Shown here: positions 17,659 to 26,862 of the stretch, one piece after another
Numbering within the stretch: position 1 is the stretch's first letter
Layout: each line of letters starts with the position of its first letter
NCBI RefSeq assembly: GCF_015704865.1
Contig: NZ_JADQTO010000003.1
Location: 372,001-436,000 of the forward strand
Length of the DNA stretch: 64,000 nt
Direction: 5' to 3'
Source of the DNA: Actinoplanes aureus
Lineage (GTDB): Bacteria; Actinomycetota; Actinomycetes; Mycobacteriales; Micromonosporaceae
Program-made: the position numbers and the translations under genes
Notes under the pieces: model-generated
Seen by the model: the letters and a program-made list of their open reading frames with translations, nothing else
The model's database searches: none
What the model was told of the DNA's origin: nothing

Positions 17659-18366
17659 CTAAGCCTGACACCGCGCCAGGTTCGTTCCGTCGTCCTTCCT
17701 GGCGAGTAGCTTGCTGTATCGATTCGCGTCTGCCTCCGCGATTGCCCGGGCTTGCGCCACGAGACCATGAAGGTTGGCCGGGTAGTAGTCCTCCTTGAGG
17801 AGAAACCCCTTGGCCAGCCATTCCCGCGTGGCGGTCTGCCGGCAGGTGACGAACGCGGTCAGGCAGGCGATCCGATACCGGGCGCGCAAGTCCGCCACCT
17901 CGTCGTCCGCGGCGCGGCTGTCCGGCGTGGGCCGCCGTGCCTGGAGGGCTTCGGCGGATCGGTACAAGAGACTGACCTGAGACCAGTACCACGCACGTAC
18001 GGCACAGACCTTCTTGTGCTCCGATCCTGTCTCGACCACCCCGATCAGGTAGTTCTGTACGGCACGCCGGCCGAGTGCCGCCAGCATCGGGTTGATCAGT
18101 TGTTTGTTGAACGAGACGTCCTCGTCGCACGCCACCACGTCGAGTACGCGGTCACCGAGCGCGGCGGCCACCTCGGGGCTGGTACTAAGCAGCCTGCCGA
18201 GGTGCAGGCGTTTGACGTTTCGGCGCTCGTATGCGACGAGACGCCGGTCGCCGCGGTACGGCTCGGGGATTTGCGGGACCGACCATTCCGGACAGAGCTC
18301 GGCGAGGAGTTCGTCGAGCCGCTGTTCGAACTCCGCCTCGAGGTCCCCGTCCGTCCAGCTCCGCAT
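17659..18366 (-). CDS. Hypothetical helical protein
   Basis: 235-residue soluble protein that I do not recognise. It is acidic at the start (MRSWTDGDLEAEFEQRLDELLAELCP) and has a conserved-looking centre: ERRNVKRLHLGRLLSTSPEVAAALGDRVLDVVACDEDVSFNKQLINPMLAALGRRAVQ, then helices with SEHKKVCAVRAWYWSQVSLLYRS and a C-terminal Lys/Tyr-rich part. There is no signal peptide and no membrane helix. Codon use matches its neighbours. ATG 18366 was chosen because the upstream frame extension loses coding character. It is divergent from the copper ATPase gene (170 bases apart) and may share its promoter region. Confidence 0.65.
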   Translation of the reverse strand: MRSWTDGDLEAEFEQRLDELLAELCPEWSVPQIPEPYRGDRRLVAYERRNVKRLHLGRLLSTSPEVAAALGDRVLDVVACDEDVSFNKQLINPMLAALGRRAVQNYLIGVVETGSEHKKVCAVRAWYWSQVSLLYRSAEALQARRPTPDSRAADDEVADLRARYRIACLTAFVTCRQTATREWLAKGFLLKEDYYPANLHGLVAQARAIAEADANRYSKLLARKDDGTNLARCQA

Positions 18367-18487
18367 GCACCGATCATGCCCCGGCGGCGCGGTCTCGCCA
18401 ACGGGGAGCGTTGAACATCCGGCGTGTGAGGGTGCGCCATGAGAGCACCGTACCGACCAGGTGTGACGCCTCAGACATACAACCGCC

Positions 18488-18516
18488 TTGTCAGATACCC
18501 CCAGGGGGTATAAGTT
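18488..18516 (+). promoter_or_regulatory. Copper-responsive promoter with CsoR-type operator
   Basis: A perfect 17-base palindrome, ATACCCCC A GGGGGTAT (18495-18511), lies 25 bases before the CopB start codon. It matches the known G-tract/C-tract operator of CsoR copper repressors (ATACCCC...GGGGTAT type). It overlaps promoter-like hexamers TTGTCA (18488-18493) and TATAAG (18509-18514) or TAAGTT (18511-18516), so a bound repressor would block RNA polymerase. The csoR gene itself is not in the window. Confidence 0.85.
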
Positions 18517-18536
18517 CGGCATCGGAGGTGGTCAAC

Positions 18537-20618
18537 ATGCAAGCGCACAACCACGACGTCCACGCGGTGGCCGAGCACGATCACCATGTGCGGGCCCACG
18601 GCCACCAGGGGCACGACAAGCACGCCGGACACGACCCGGAAGCGTTCCGCCGAAAGTTCTGGCTGAGCCTGGCCATGACGATTCCGATCGTCGTGACCAG
18701 CCCCATGATCATGGAGTGGTTCGGCTACTCGATCGACTTCCCGGGCATGTCCTGGGCCGGGCCGGTCCTGGGCACCGCGGTGTTCTTCTACGGCGGATGG
18801 CCGTTCCTGGCCGGTGCCGTCAGCGAGGTCCGCGACCGGGCGCCGGGGATGATGCTGCTGATCTCGATGGCGATCACCGTCGCGTACGCGGCGTCGTTAG
18901 CGACCACCTTCGGCCTGTTCGACCTGGACTTCTGGTGGGAGCTGGCGGCGCTGGTGACCATCATGCTGCTCGGCCACTGGCAGGAGATGAAGGCGGTCGG
19001 CCAGGCCCAGGGGGCGCTCGCGGCCCTGGCCGCGCTGCTGCCCGACGACGCCGAACGGCTCACCGTGGACGGCGGCGTCGAGCGGGTGCCGGTCGCGGCG
19101 CTGGCGGTGGACGACACCGTGCTGGTGCGGTCCGGTGGCCGGGTGCCGGCCGACGGCCGGATCGTCGAGGGCGCGGCCGAACTCGACGAATCCATGATCA
19201 CGGGGGAGTCCCGGCCGGTTTCCCGGGAGGCCGGTGACCGCGTGGTGGCCGGCACCGTGGCGACGGACTCGGCGATCCGGGTCCGCGTGACCGCCGTGGG
19301 GGAGGACACCGCCCTGGCCGGCATCGGCCGGCTGGTCGCGCAGGCGCAGGCTGCCGGTGGCCGGGCGCAGGTCCTCGCCGACCGGTTCGCGGCGATGCTG
19401 TTCTACATCGCCACGGCGGCCGCGCTGCTCACGTTCCTCACCTGGTGGGCGCTCGGCGACCTCGATCAGTCCGTCGTCCGTACCGTGACGGTGTTGGTGA
19501 TCGCGTGCCCGCATGCGCTCGGCCTGGCCATCCCGCTGGTGATCGCGTTGTCCACGGCCCTGTCGGCCAAGGCCGGCATCCTGGTCAAGGACCGCCTCGC
19601 TCTGGAGCGGATGCGTACGGTCGACGCGGTGCTGTTCGACAAGACCGGCACCCTGACCAAGGGCGCCCACACGGTCACCGGCACCGCCGCCGCCGACGGA
19701 TTCACCGACGCCGACGTGCTGCGCATCGCCGGAGCGGTCGAGGCGGACAGCGAGCACCCCCTCGCCCGCGCGCTGACAGCGGTCGCCCACGAGCGGGGAC
19801 TGCACGCGAGCGCCACCGGCTTCCGGTCCCTGACCGGCCGCGGCGTGCAGGCGGTGATCGACGGGCACACCTATGCGGTCGGCGGGCCGGCGCTGCTGCG
19901 CGAGCTGGCGGCCACCGTACCCGCCGAGCTGGAGGCGTCCGCGGACGAATGGTCGCGCCGTGGTGCCGCCGTGCTGCACCTGCTGCGCCTCGACGATGCC
20001 GGTGCACCGGCTGTGATCGCCGCGTTCGCGCTGGAGGACGAGATCCGGCCGGAGGCCCGGCAGGCCATCGAGCAGCTGCGCCGGGCCGGCATCGGCAAGA
20101 TCGTGATGATCACCGGTGACGCCCGGCCGGTGGCCGAGGCGGTTGCCGCGGACCTGGGCTTCCAGCCCGGCGTCGACGAGGTGTTCGCCGAGGTGCTACC
20201 CGCCGACAAGGACCGGGCCGTCGCCGAGCTGCAGGCCCGCGGCCTGCGGGTGGCGATGGTCGGCGACGGCGTCAACGACGCGCCGGCGCTGGCGCGCGCC
20301 GACGTCGGCCTGGCGATCGGCGCGGGTACGGACGTGGCGATCGAGTCGGCGGGCGTCGTGCTCGCCTCCTCGGATCCGCGTGCCGTGACCGGTGTGATCC
20401 GGCTGTCCAAGGCGTCCTACCGCAAGATGGTCCAGAACCTGGCGTGGGCCGCCGGTTACAACGTCGTGGCCATCCCGCTCGCCGCCGGTGTGCTGGCCTG
20501 GGCCGGGATCACGCTGAGCCCGGCCATCGGCGCGGTACTGATGAGCGCCTCGACCATCGTGGTGGCGCTGAACGCCCAGCTGTTGCGCCGGGTACGCCTG
20601 GCGCCGCAGGAGCAGTGA
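18537..20618 (+). CDS. copB: Copper-translocating P-type ATPase, CopB type
   Basis: Membrane ATPase of 693 residues that exports copper at the cost of ATP. The N-terminus is a His-rich stretch (about 12 His in the first 33 residues) instead of the CxxC heavy-metal domain. Transmembrane metal motif is CPH (VIACPHALG, Cys about 324), the mark of the P1B-3/CopB group; the phosphorylation site is DKTGTLTKG (Asp about 368), followed by the HP motif SEHPLA, MITGDARPVAEA and GDGVNDAPALARADVG. The TGES actuator loop appears as MITGESRPVS. ATG 18537 has GGAGGTG upstream, and the CsoR-type operator lies just before. Other long upstream extensions of the frame are not coding. Confidence 0.93.
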   Translation: MQAHNHDVHAVAEHDHHVRAHGHQGHDKHAGHDPEAFRRKFWLSLAMTIPIVVTSPMIMEWFGYSIDFPGMSWAGPVLGTAVFFYGGWPFLAGAVSEVRDRAPGMMLLISMAITVAYAASLATTFGLFDLDFWWELAALVTIMLLGHWQEMKAVGQAQGALAALAALLPDDAERLTVDGGVERVPVAALAVDDTVLVRSGGRVPADGRIVEGAAELDESMITGESRPVSREAGDRVVAGTVATDSAIRVRVTAVGEDTALAGIGRLVAQAQAAGGRAQVLADRFAAMLFYIATAAALLTFLTWWALGDLDQSVVRTVTVLVIACPHALGLAIPLVIALSTALSAKAGILVKDRLALERMRTVDAVLFDKTGTLTKGAHTVTGTAAADGFTDADVLRIAGAVEADSEHPLARALTAVAHERGLHASATGFRSLTGRGVQAVIDGHTYAVGGPALLRELAATVPAELEASADEWSRRGAAVLHLLRLDDAGAPAVIAAFALEDEIRPEARQAIEQLRRAGIGKIVMITGDARPVAEAVAADLGFQPGVDEVFAEVLPADKDRAVAELQARGLRVAMVGDGVNDAPALARADVGLAIGAGTDVAIESAGVVLASSDPRAVTGVIRLSKASYRKMVQNLAWAAGYNVVAIPLAAGVLAWAGITLSPAIGAVLMSASTIVVALNAQLLRRVRLAPQEQ

Positions 20619-20626
20619 CCGTCGGT

Positions 20627-23221
20627 TCACGACAGAAGCTCGACGTACCCGCCGGCCCCGTGCACGCGGATCCGCTGCCCGTCCCGGATCAGCCGGGTCG
20701 CCTGCTCCACGCCGACGACGGCCGGCAAGCCGTACTCCCGGGCGATCACCGCGCCGTGGGTCATCAGCCCGCCCACCTCGGTGACCAGGCCCGCGACCGC
20801 GACGAACAGGGGCGACCAGCTCGGGTCGGTGTAGGCGGTGACCAGGATGTCGCCCGGCTCGATGTCGGCCTGCGCCATGTCCAGGATGACGCGGGCCCGG
20901 CCCTCGACGGTCCCGGCGGAGACCGGCAGGCCGGCCAGGGCACCGGCCGGCACGTCGTCGCGCCGGTACTCCCCGGAGATGGCCTCGCCGTCCGAGGTGA
21001 GGACCCGGGGCGGTGTGAGCGCCTGGTACGACCGGAACGCCTCCTCACGCCGTCGGATGAGCTGGTCGTCCACCCGATGAGTGCGTACGGCGTCGTGGAA
21101 CTCCTGGAGGGTGAGGTAGAAGACGTCCTCCTTCGCAGCGAGCACGCCGGCCCGCACGAGACCTTCGGCCTCCGCCAGCAACGCCTGCTTGTAGACGAAA
21201 TAGCGGCTGATGATGACGTACTTCGGGTACTCCCGGTAGCCGATGAAGGTCCGGACCCGGTCGATCATCCGCTTGGCCTCGCCGGCTTTCTCCTCCCCGT
21301 CCGGCAGGGCCCGCAGGCGGGACAGCACGTCCTGTTCCTTCTTCGCCGCCTCCCGCCGCCCGTGCTCGAAGCGCCGCTCGGCCTCGCCCGGCGCGAAGGT
21401 CCGGACGTTGTCGAGGATCACCGGCACGAGGGTCGCGGGGTGCTCGCTCCAGCGCGGCCGGGTGATGTCGATCTCGCCGACGCAGCGCATGCCGTACCGG
21501 TCGAGGTAGGCCTCGATGGCCTCGCGCGCCTCGGTCCCGCCGGGCAGCTTCGGCAGTTCGTCCAGGAAGCCGTCGTCCTCGACGCCTTGCAGGAAGGCCA
21601 CCACCCGCGGATGCGGGCGGATCACGTCCGCGACGTCGAGCAGCGCCAGCCCCATCTCCGACGTGACGTTGCCGGGGGCGGACAGCGTGAGCGTGTCAGC
21701 GGCGTTCCTCTCGCCCAGCCACTCCTCCAGCTGGTCGTTGAGCCACCACGTGGCCTCCATCCCCGCCATGATCGCTTGCATGTTCACCGGATCGCGGAGG
21801 GCCTTCTTGTGTTCCTGGATGTCCTCGAGCAGGAAGTCGAACAGCGCCGGTCCGGACTTCGCCCGGATGTCGTGCCGCAGGGCGGCGATGGACTGCCGGC
21901 TCCGCTCGATCAGCTCGGAGACGATGGCCGGATCGGTCTCGATCGGGGCGGGCGGGCCGCCGGCCGGCCGCCCGCCGGGAGCCGCGTCCGGCAGCGACGG
22001 GACGAAGCCGTCGCGGTCGAGCACGGTTTGCAACGCGTCCCTGACCAGCGGATCGGATCTCCCGGAGAGGTCCAGGAGGTGGGCGCGGCTCGCGGGCGAG
22101 CCCAGGCTCCGGGTGACGTCGACGAACAGCCGACCGCCGGCCTCGTGCATCGCCACCATGGCCATCAGCTGCCAGCAGGAGTATCCCAGGGGCTTCATCG
22201 GGTCGGTCATCATCTGCTGGTGGCCGACCGAGACGTAGACGTGATTCTCCTGGTCGGCGGCCTCCGGGATGGGGAACAGCGTGGTGATCGGCCGGCTCTG
22301 GACGATCTGGAAATCGTCGTCGGCCAGGCACCACTCGATGTCCTGAGGGCGGCCGAAGTGGGCTTCGATCCGCCGCCCGAGCCGCTCGAGCCGTACCACC
22401 TGCGCGTCCGTCAGCGCCGGCTGCTCCTGCCGCCGCGGGTCGACCGTGACCTCCCGCGTCCCGCCGTCCGGCAGCGGCACGACGGCGCGCTGCTTGGCGG
22501 CGATCGTCCGGGCGATGACTTCGCCGTCGCGCACCTTGAAGACGTCCGGGTTCACCAGCCCGGAGACCAGAGCCTCGCCGAGGCCGAAGCCGGCGTCCAC
22601 GGTGGAGACCCTCCGGTTGCCGGTGACCGGGTCGGCCGTGAACAGGATGCCGGCGGCCTGCGGGAGGACCATCCGCTGCACGACCACGGCCATGTGCACC
22701 TTGCGGTGGTCGAAGCCGTTCCGCAGGCGGTAGGTCACGGCCCGCTCGGTGAACAGCGACGCCCAGCACCGGCGGACGTGGTCGACGACGACCGCCCCGG
22801 TGACGTTCAGGTAGGTGTCCTGCTGGCCGGCGAAGGAGGCCGTCGGCAGGTCCTCCGCCGTGGCGCTGGACCGGACGGCGCAGGCGGCGTCCGCGCCGAG
22901 ACGGGCGAGCGCCTGGGTGATCGTCGCAGCGAGGTCGCCGGGGATCGCGGTCCCTTCGATGGCCTGGCGGACTTCCGCGCTGAGCACGCGGATCGCCTCC
23001 CGGTCATCCGGGTTCAGCCGCGACAGCCGATCGAGCCGGTCGTCGATCGACGGTGCCTCCGCCAGGATCCGCCGGAACGCGTCCGTCGTCACACAGAAGC
23101 CCGCGGGCACGCGGACTCCGTCGATCCGGGACAGCGCGCCCAGGTGCGCGCCCTTGCCGCCGACGAGGTGGGTCCGCGTCTGGTCGACCTCGTCAAGACC
23201 CAACACGTACTGCTCGATCAC
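20627..23221 (-). CDS. rph: Rifampin phosphotransferase
   Basis: Three-domain enzyme of 864 residues that inactivates rifamycins by moving the beta-phosphate of ATP to the drug. The ATP-grasp part covers about residues 1-315 (HLVGGKGAHLGALSRIDGVRVPAGFCVTT, CAVRSSATAEDLPTASFAGQQDTYLNV, GILFTADPVTGNRR, DIEWCLADDDFQIVQSRPI). The rifampin-binding middle follows to about 750, and the swivelling phospho-His domain ends the protein with GGLMTHGAVIAREYGLPAVVGV (His about 822). Length and order match known Rph enzymes (about 865 residues). GTG 23221 is the start because CGGAGG lies eight bases upstream and the protein begins as family members do. A rifamycin-associated element is upstream at 23332. 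PEP synthase is excluded by the Rph-like middle, the swivel sequence and this element. Confidence 0.93.
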   Translation of the reverse strand: MIEQYVLGLDEVDQTRTHLVGGKGAHLGALSRIDGVRVPAGFCVTTDAFRRILAEAPSIDDRLDRLSRLNPDDREAIRVLSAEVRQAIEGTAIPGDLAATITQALARLGADAACAVRSSATAEDLPTASFAGQQDTYLNVTGAVVVDHVRRCWASLFTERAVTYRLRNGFDHRKVHMAVVVQRMVLPQAAGILFTADPVTGNRRVSTVDAGFGLGEALVSGLVNPDVFKVRDGEVIARTIAAKQRAVVPLPDGGTREVTVDPRRQEQPALTDAQVVRLERLGRRIEAHFGRPQDIEWCLADDDFQIVQSRPITTLFPIPEAADQENHVYVSVGHQQMMTDPMKPLGYSCWQLMAMVAMHEAGGRLFVDVTRSLGSPASRAHLLDLSGRSDPLVRDALQTVLDRDGFVPSLPDAAPGGRPAGGPPAPIETDPAIVSELIERSRQSIAALRHDIRAKSGPALFDFLLEDIQEHKKALRDPVNMQAIMAGMEATWWLNDQLEEWLGERNAADTLTLSAPGNVTSEMGLALLDVADVIRPHPRVVAFLQGVEDDGFLDELPKLPGGTEAREAIEAYLDRYGMRCVGEIDITRPRWSEHPATLVPVILDNVRTFAPGEAERRFEHGRREAAKKEQDVLSRLRALPDGEEKAGEAKRMIDRVRTFIGYREYPKYVIISRYFVYKQALLAEAEGLVRAGVLAAKEDVFYLTLQEFHDAVRTHRVDDQLIRRREEAFRSYQALTPPRVLTSDGEAISGEYRRDDVPAGALAGLPVSAGTVEGRARVILDMAQADIEPGDILVTAYTDPSWSPLFVAVAGLVTEVGGLMTHGAVIAREYGLPAVVGVEQATRLIRDGQRIRVHGAGGYVELLS

Positions 23222-23331
23222 TTGCGTTACCTCCGAGGCTGCCGGGTCTCGCGTACTCAAATTGCTGTTGCCTTTCCTCGGTTCTGTTCTCGCAGGTTGT
23301 GGCTTCGGTGGACGATTCTGCGTCACGACCC

Positions 23332-23350
23332 GGGGCTTGCCGCAAGCCCC
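23332..23350 (-). promoter_or_regulatory. Rifamycin-associated element (RAE)
   Basis: GGGGCTTGCCGCAAGCCCC, a perfect 19-base inverted repeat about 110 bases upstream of the rph start codon. It matches the rifamycin-associated element reported upstream of rifamycin-inducible resistance genes in actinomycetes, so rph is expected to be induced by rifamycins. The divergent hypothetical gene starts about 180 bases away on the other side. Confidence 0.88.
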
Positions 23351-23529
23351 CCGGTGCGCTATAGCTTAGAAAGGGCAAGGAGAGAATTCTCCTTGCCTTT
23401 GCTTTTTGCCGGCGGGTGGATTTCGCGATTCAACGACCCATCGTGTACGGCGACACGAGTCTTTCCTCCGGTGCGATACGCTCCTGCCCACCCTTGATGA
23501 TCATGGTGAGGGTGCTGGGCTCGGGAGAA

Positions 23530-24354
23530 GTGTTGAACAAGAACGTGGTGTGGGGCATCGGCATCTTCGCGCTCATCGTGGTGATCTGCGGGAAGTCGCA
23601 GGAGAACCCGCCGAAACCGGCCGCGTTGCCGGTGCCGGCGTTCACCTGGTCCGCCCCTCCGGCGTTCACTTACGCGCCCCCTCCGCCACCGACGGTCAAG
23701 CCCAGCCCGGCACCGTCGGCTCTGGCCCTGCCGGCCGGCGTCAAGATGACACCCGCGAAGTGGTGCGGCACGTACGCGAAGACGTTCCTGACCATCACCG
23801 CCACCCGGGAAAAGATCGAATATCTGCGGCGCCCGAAACGTAAGAACGGTTTCGAGCTCGACAACACCGCGCGCAACGCGCGGGCCGACAAGTTGTGGGC
23901 TCAGGTCGAGGCGTTCGACCCCGGGCGGGCGATCGCCGACGCGCTCGTCTCCCTGCCGCACACCAGCTACAAGGAAGCGGCACTGGCCGCCCCGGACGGC
24001 GCCAGCGACAACTGGGTCAACGTCGCGATGTGGCACGCGTACGACAATGTCGGCCGGGCCCGGGACAACTACACCGAGGAGTGGAACAGCACTCTGCTCG
24101 GCCCGGACGACGCCGACGGCGCCCGCTTCTACGGCCTGCTGTCCATGACCGAAGCGGTCGGTGAACCGCCGACGAAGAAGCCCGGATCCGGCCGGACCGG
24201 ACTGTGCTACGTGCAGCGGCCGTGGAACAACTCCTCCGGCGGCGGTAGTGGCGGAACCGTCAGCGGCGGCGGCGCCAGCGGCGGCGGATGCGAGTACCAC
24301 GGACGGCCGAAAGGCACGTGGAAGGTGTGGCGGTGGGGCGACTGGAACTGCTGA
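23530..24354 (+). CDS. Hypothetical membrane-anchored, Pro- and Gly-rich protein
   Basis: About 274 residues, not recognised. A single N-terminal hydrophobic helix (NVVWGIGIFALIVVICG) acts as signal-anchor. A proline-rich spacer (PPKPAALPVPAF...PPPPPTVKPSPAP) follows, then a globular domain of about 150 residues that begins MTPAKWCGTYAKTFLTITATREKIEYL. A Gly/Ser-rich linker and a Trp-rich end (GTWKVWRWGDWNC) close the protein. Four Cys after the anchor could pair outside the cell. The start is uncertain: GTG 23530 or TTG 23533 behind GGGAG, with ATG 23506 also in frame. It is divergent from rph across the rifamycin-associated element. Confidence 0.6.
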   Translation: MLNKNVVWGIGIFALIVVICGKSQENPPKPAALPVPAFTWSAPPAFTYAPPPPPTVKPSPAPSALALPAGVKMTPAKWCGTYAKTFLTITATREKIEYLRRPKRKNGFELDNTARNARADKLWAQVEAFDPGRAIADALVSLPHTSYKEAALAAPDGASDNWVNVAMWHAYDNVGRARDNYTEEWNSTLLGPDDADGARFYGLLSMTEAVGEPPTKKPGSGRTGLCYVQRPWNNSSGGGSGGTVSGGGASGGGCEYHGRPKGTWKVWRWGDWNC

Positions 24355-24439
24355 CACCCGCCTCCGCGAGATATTCAACGCAGTGGATTAGCCTGACATG
24401 GCCCCGCTGCGGGCGTGGGGCGGAACCGGGGAGAGGTAC

Positions 24440-25267
24440 ATGAAGATGCTGAGACATGCTCGTCAGGCGGCCACGCTGGCGGCCGCCACGATGCTGGTGA
24501 TCGGCGGGGCCGCGGGCTGCGCCAAGGAGGACACCGGCGGCACCACCGAGAGCGGCGTGACGCTGATCAAGGCCGGGGCGCTGACCACCTGCACGCACCT
24601 TCCGTACGCGCCGTTCCAGTCGAAGGACCAGACCGGCAAGGTCGTCGGTTTCGACGTCGCGCTCATCGACCTGGTCGCCGCGAAACTCGGCGTGACGCAG
24701 GAGATCGTGGACACGCCGTTCGAGGGCATCAAGTCCGGCGCCGACCTCAACTCCGGCAAGTGTGACGTGGCCGCGGCCGGCATGACCATCACCGACGAGC
24801 GTAAGAAGGTGCTGGACTTCTCCGAGCCGTACTTCGACGCCACCCAGGCGCTCGCCACGCAGACCGGCAAGGAGGTCAAGACCCTCGAAGAGCTGGTGGG
24901 CAAGCGCCTCGGGGTGCAGGGCGGCACCACCGGCGAGGAGTACATCAACGGCCAGGTCAAGGAGAAGAGCCTGGACATCAAGGTGGTCTCCTACCGGGAC
25001 CTCGCGGCGCTGCAGCAGGCGCTGGCCACCAACCAGATCGAGGGCGCCGTCAACGACCTGCCGGTCTGGAACGAGTACATCAAGGCCAACCCGGGCAAGG
25101 TCGTCGTCGCGGCCGGCTTCGACACCGGCGAGCAGTACGGGTTCGCCGTCAAGAAGGGCAACGCGCAGCTGCTCAAGACCGTCAACGAGGCCATCGCGGC
25201 GGCGCGCGCGGACGGCACGTACGACAAGATCTATGCGCAGTGGATCGGCGAGAAGCCGGTCGGTTGA
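24440..25267 (+). CDS. Polar amino acid ABC transporter substrate-binding lipoprotein
   Basis: Extracellular solute receptor of 275 residues. The N-terminus is a lipoprotein signal with lipobox IGGAAGC, so the mature protein is tethered to the outside of the membrane. The two-lobed SBP_bac_3 fold is shown by [62 protein letters not shown] and [20 protein letters not shown]. The ligand is likely glutamine, glutamate or another polar amino acid. ATG 24440 has GAGAGG upstream. First gene of a three-gene operon with its permease (9 bases on) and ATPase. Confidence 0.9.
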   Translation: MKMLRHARQAATLAAATMLVIGGAAGCAKEDTGGTTESGVTLIKAGALTTCTHLPYAPFQSKDQTGKVVGFDVALIDLVAAKLGVTQEIVDTPFEGIKSGADLNSGKCDVAAAGMTITDERKKVLDFSEPYFDATQALATQTGKEVKTLEELVGKRLGVQGGTTGEEYINGQVKEKSLDIKVVSYRDLAALQQALATNQIEGAVNDLPVWNEYIKANPGKVVVAAGFDTGEQYGFAVKKGNAQLLKTVNEAIAAARADGTYDKIYAQWIGEKPVG

Positions 25268-25275
25268 TCTCTCAT

Positions 25276-26070
25276 ATGAAGCTGACTCCACGCCGGCGGC
25301 GACGGATCATCCGCGTCGCCGGCTACGTCGTCTTCGGGCTGGCGATCCTGGCCGTGGTGGCGGCCGCGGACTGGGGGAGCCTGTCCGAGGCGTTCTTCCG
25401 GCGCGACATCGCTCAGGGCATGTTCCCCGAGGCGATCACCGTCGCGCTGCGCAACACGATCGTCTACACCCTGCTGGCGTTCGCGTTCGGACTGACGGTC
25501 GGGCTGGTCCTCGCGCTGATGCGGCTGTCGTCGATCCTGCCGTACCGCTGGTTCGCCACCGCCTACATCGAACTGTTCCGGGGGCTGCCCTCGCTGCTGG
25601 TGCTGTTCATGGTCGGCTACGGCGTACCCCTGGCCTTTCCGGACCGGGAGATTCCCGGCGGTGTCTACGGCTCGGTCACCATCGGCCTCGGTCTCACCGC
25701 GGCGGCCTACATGGCCGAGACCCTCCGCGCCGGCATCCAGGCCGTCCCGAAGGGCCAGCTCGAGGCGGCTCGTACGCTCGGCATGTCGCACACCCGCGCG
25801 ATGGTCTCCATCGTGCTGCCGCAGGCCTTCCGCATCGTCATCCCGCCGCTGACCAACGAGATCATCCTGCTGACCAAGGACACCTCCCTGGTGTACGTCC
25901 TCGGCGTCACCTCGTCGACGATCGAACTGACCAAGTTCGCCGGGGACACGCTCAACACGCGGGTCAACCCGACACCGCTGGTGGTGGCCGGGCTGCTCTA
26001 CCTGGTGATCACCCTGCCGTTGTCACAGGTCGTCCGCGCGCTGGAGCGCCGGGCCGGGAGGGAGAGGTAA
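25276..26070 (+). CDS. Polar amino acid ABC transporter permease
   Basis: Inner-membrane subunit of 264 residues with about five hydrophobic helices after a basic N-terminus ([16 protein letters not shown]). It carries the polar amino acid permease motif [32 protein letters not shown] (the EAA loop that docks on the ATPase), and the His/Glu/Met-type helix 2 [30 protein letters not shown]. Only one permease gene is present, so it probably acts as a homodimer. The stop is five bases before the ATPase start. Confidence 0.9.
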   Translation: MKLTPRRRRRIIRVAGYVVFGLAILAVVAAADWGSLSEAFFRRDIAQGMFPEAITVALRNTIVYTLLAFAFGLTVGLVLALMRLSSILPYRWFATAYIELFRGLPSLLVLFMVGYGVPLAFPDREIPGGVYGSVTIGLGLTAAAYMAETLRAGIQAVPKGQLEAARTLGMSHTRAMVSIVLPQAFRIVIPPLTNEIILLTKDTSLVYVLGVTSSTIELTKFAGDTLNTRVNPTPLVVAGLLYLVITLPLSQVVRALERRAGRER

Positions 26071-26075
26071 CCGGT

Positions 26076-26852
26076 ATGTCCACCATCGAGATCAGCGACC
26101 TGCACAAGTCCTTCGGCAAGCTGGAGGTGCTGCGCGGCATCGATCTGTCGGTCGAACCGGGCGAGGTGGTCTGCGTCATCGGCCCGTCCGGTTCCGGCAA
26201 GTCCACGCTGCTGCGCTGCGTGAACCTCCTCGAGGAACCGACCTCCGGCTCGATCCGGGTGGCCGGCGTCGAGGTCACCGACCCGGACTGCGACATCGAC
26301 GCCGTACGCCGCGGCATCGGCATGGTCTTCCAGCAGTTCAACCTGTTCGGTCACCTCACCGTCCGGGAGAACGTCACGATCGCCCAGCGCCGCGTACTCA
26401 AACGCAGCCGCGCCGAGGCCGGCCGGATCGCGGCGGAGAACCTCGACCGGGTCGGCCTCGCCGAGAAGGCCGACTCCTATCCCGCGCAGCTGTCGGGCGG
26501 TCAGCAGCAACGCGTCGCCATCGCCCGCGCCCTGGCGATGGATCCGCAGCTGATGCTCTTCGACGAGCCGACCAGCGCACTGGACCCGGAACTGGTCGGC
26601 GAGGTCCTCGCGGTGATGCGCGGCCTGGCGGCCGAGGGCATGACCATGCTCGTGGTCACCCACGAGATGGCCTTCGCCCGCGAGGTCGCCTCCCGCGTCG
26701 TCTTCATGGACGACGGCGTGATCGTCGAGCAGGGCCCGCCAGCGGAGGTGTTCGGCTCGCCCACCGAGGAGCGCACCCGGGAGTTCCTGCACCGCGTGCT
26801 GGAACCGGCCCGGGTCAGCGAGTCCGAGATCGGCGCTCACCTGAGCGAGTGA
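26076..26852 (+). CDS. Polar amino acid ABC transporter ATP-binding protein
   Basis: Cytoplasmic ATPase of 258 residues, GlnQ-like, driving the transporter encoded by the two genes before it. Visible motifs are Walker [19 protein letters not shown], the Q-loop [12 protein letters not shown], the signature [17 protein letters not shown], Walker [16 protein letters not shown] and the switch His in [15 protein letters not shown] 26076 has GGAGGGAGAGG at the end of the permease gene as ribosome site. It is convergent with prfC after 10 bases. Confidence 0.93.
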   Translation: MSTIEISDLHKSFGKLEVLRGIDLSVEPGEVVCVIGPSGSGKSTLLRCVNLLEEPTSGSIRVAGVEVTDPDCDIDAVRRGIGMVFQQFNLFGHLTVRENVTIAQRRVLKRSRAEAGRIAAENLDRVGLAEKADSYPAQLSGGQQQRVAIARALAMDPQLMLFDEPTSALDPELVGEVLAVMRGLAAEGMTMLVVTHEMAFAREVASRVVFMDDGVIVEQGPPAEVFGSPTEERTREFLHRVLEPARVSESEIGAHLSE

Positions 26853-26862
26853 GCGCCGGGCG

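Noticed and set aside
20444..23497. Long plus-strand open frame opposite rph
   Set aside because: Antisense to rph, which has full domain support, a ribosome site and an upstream element.
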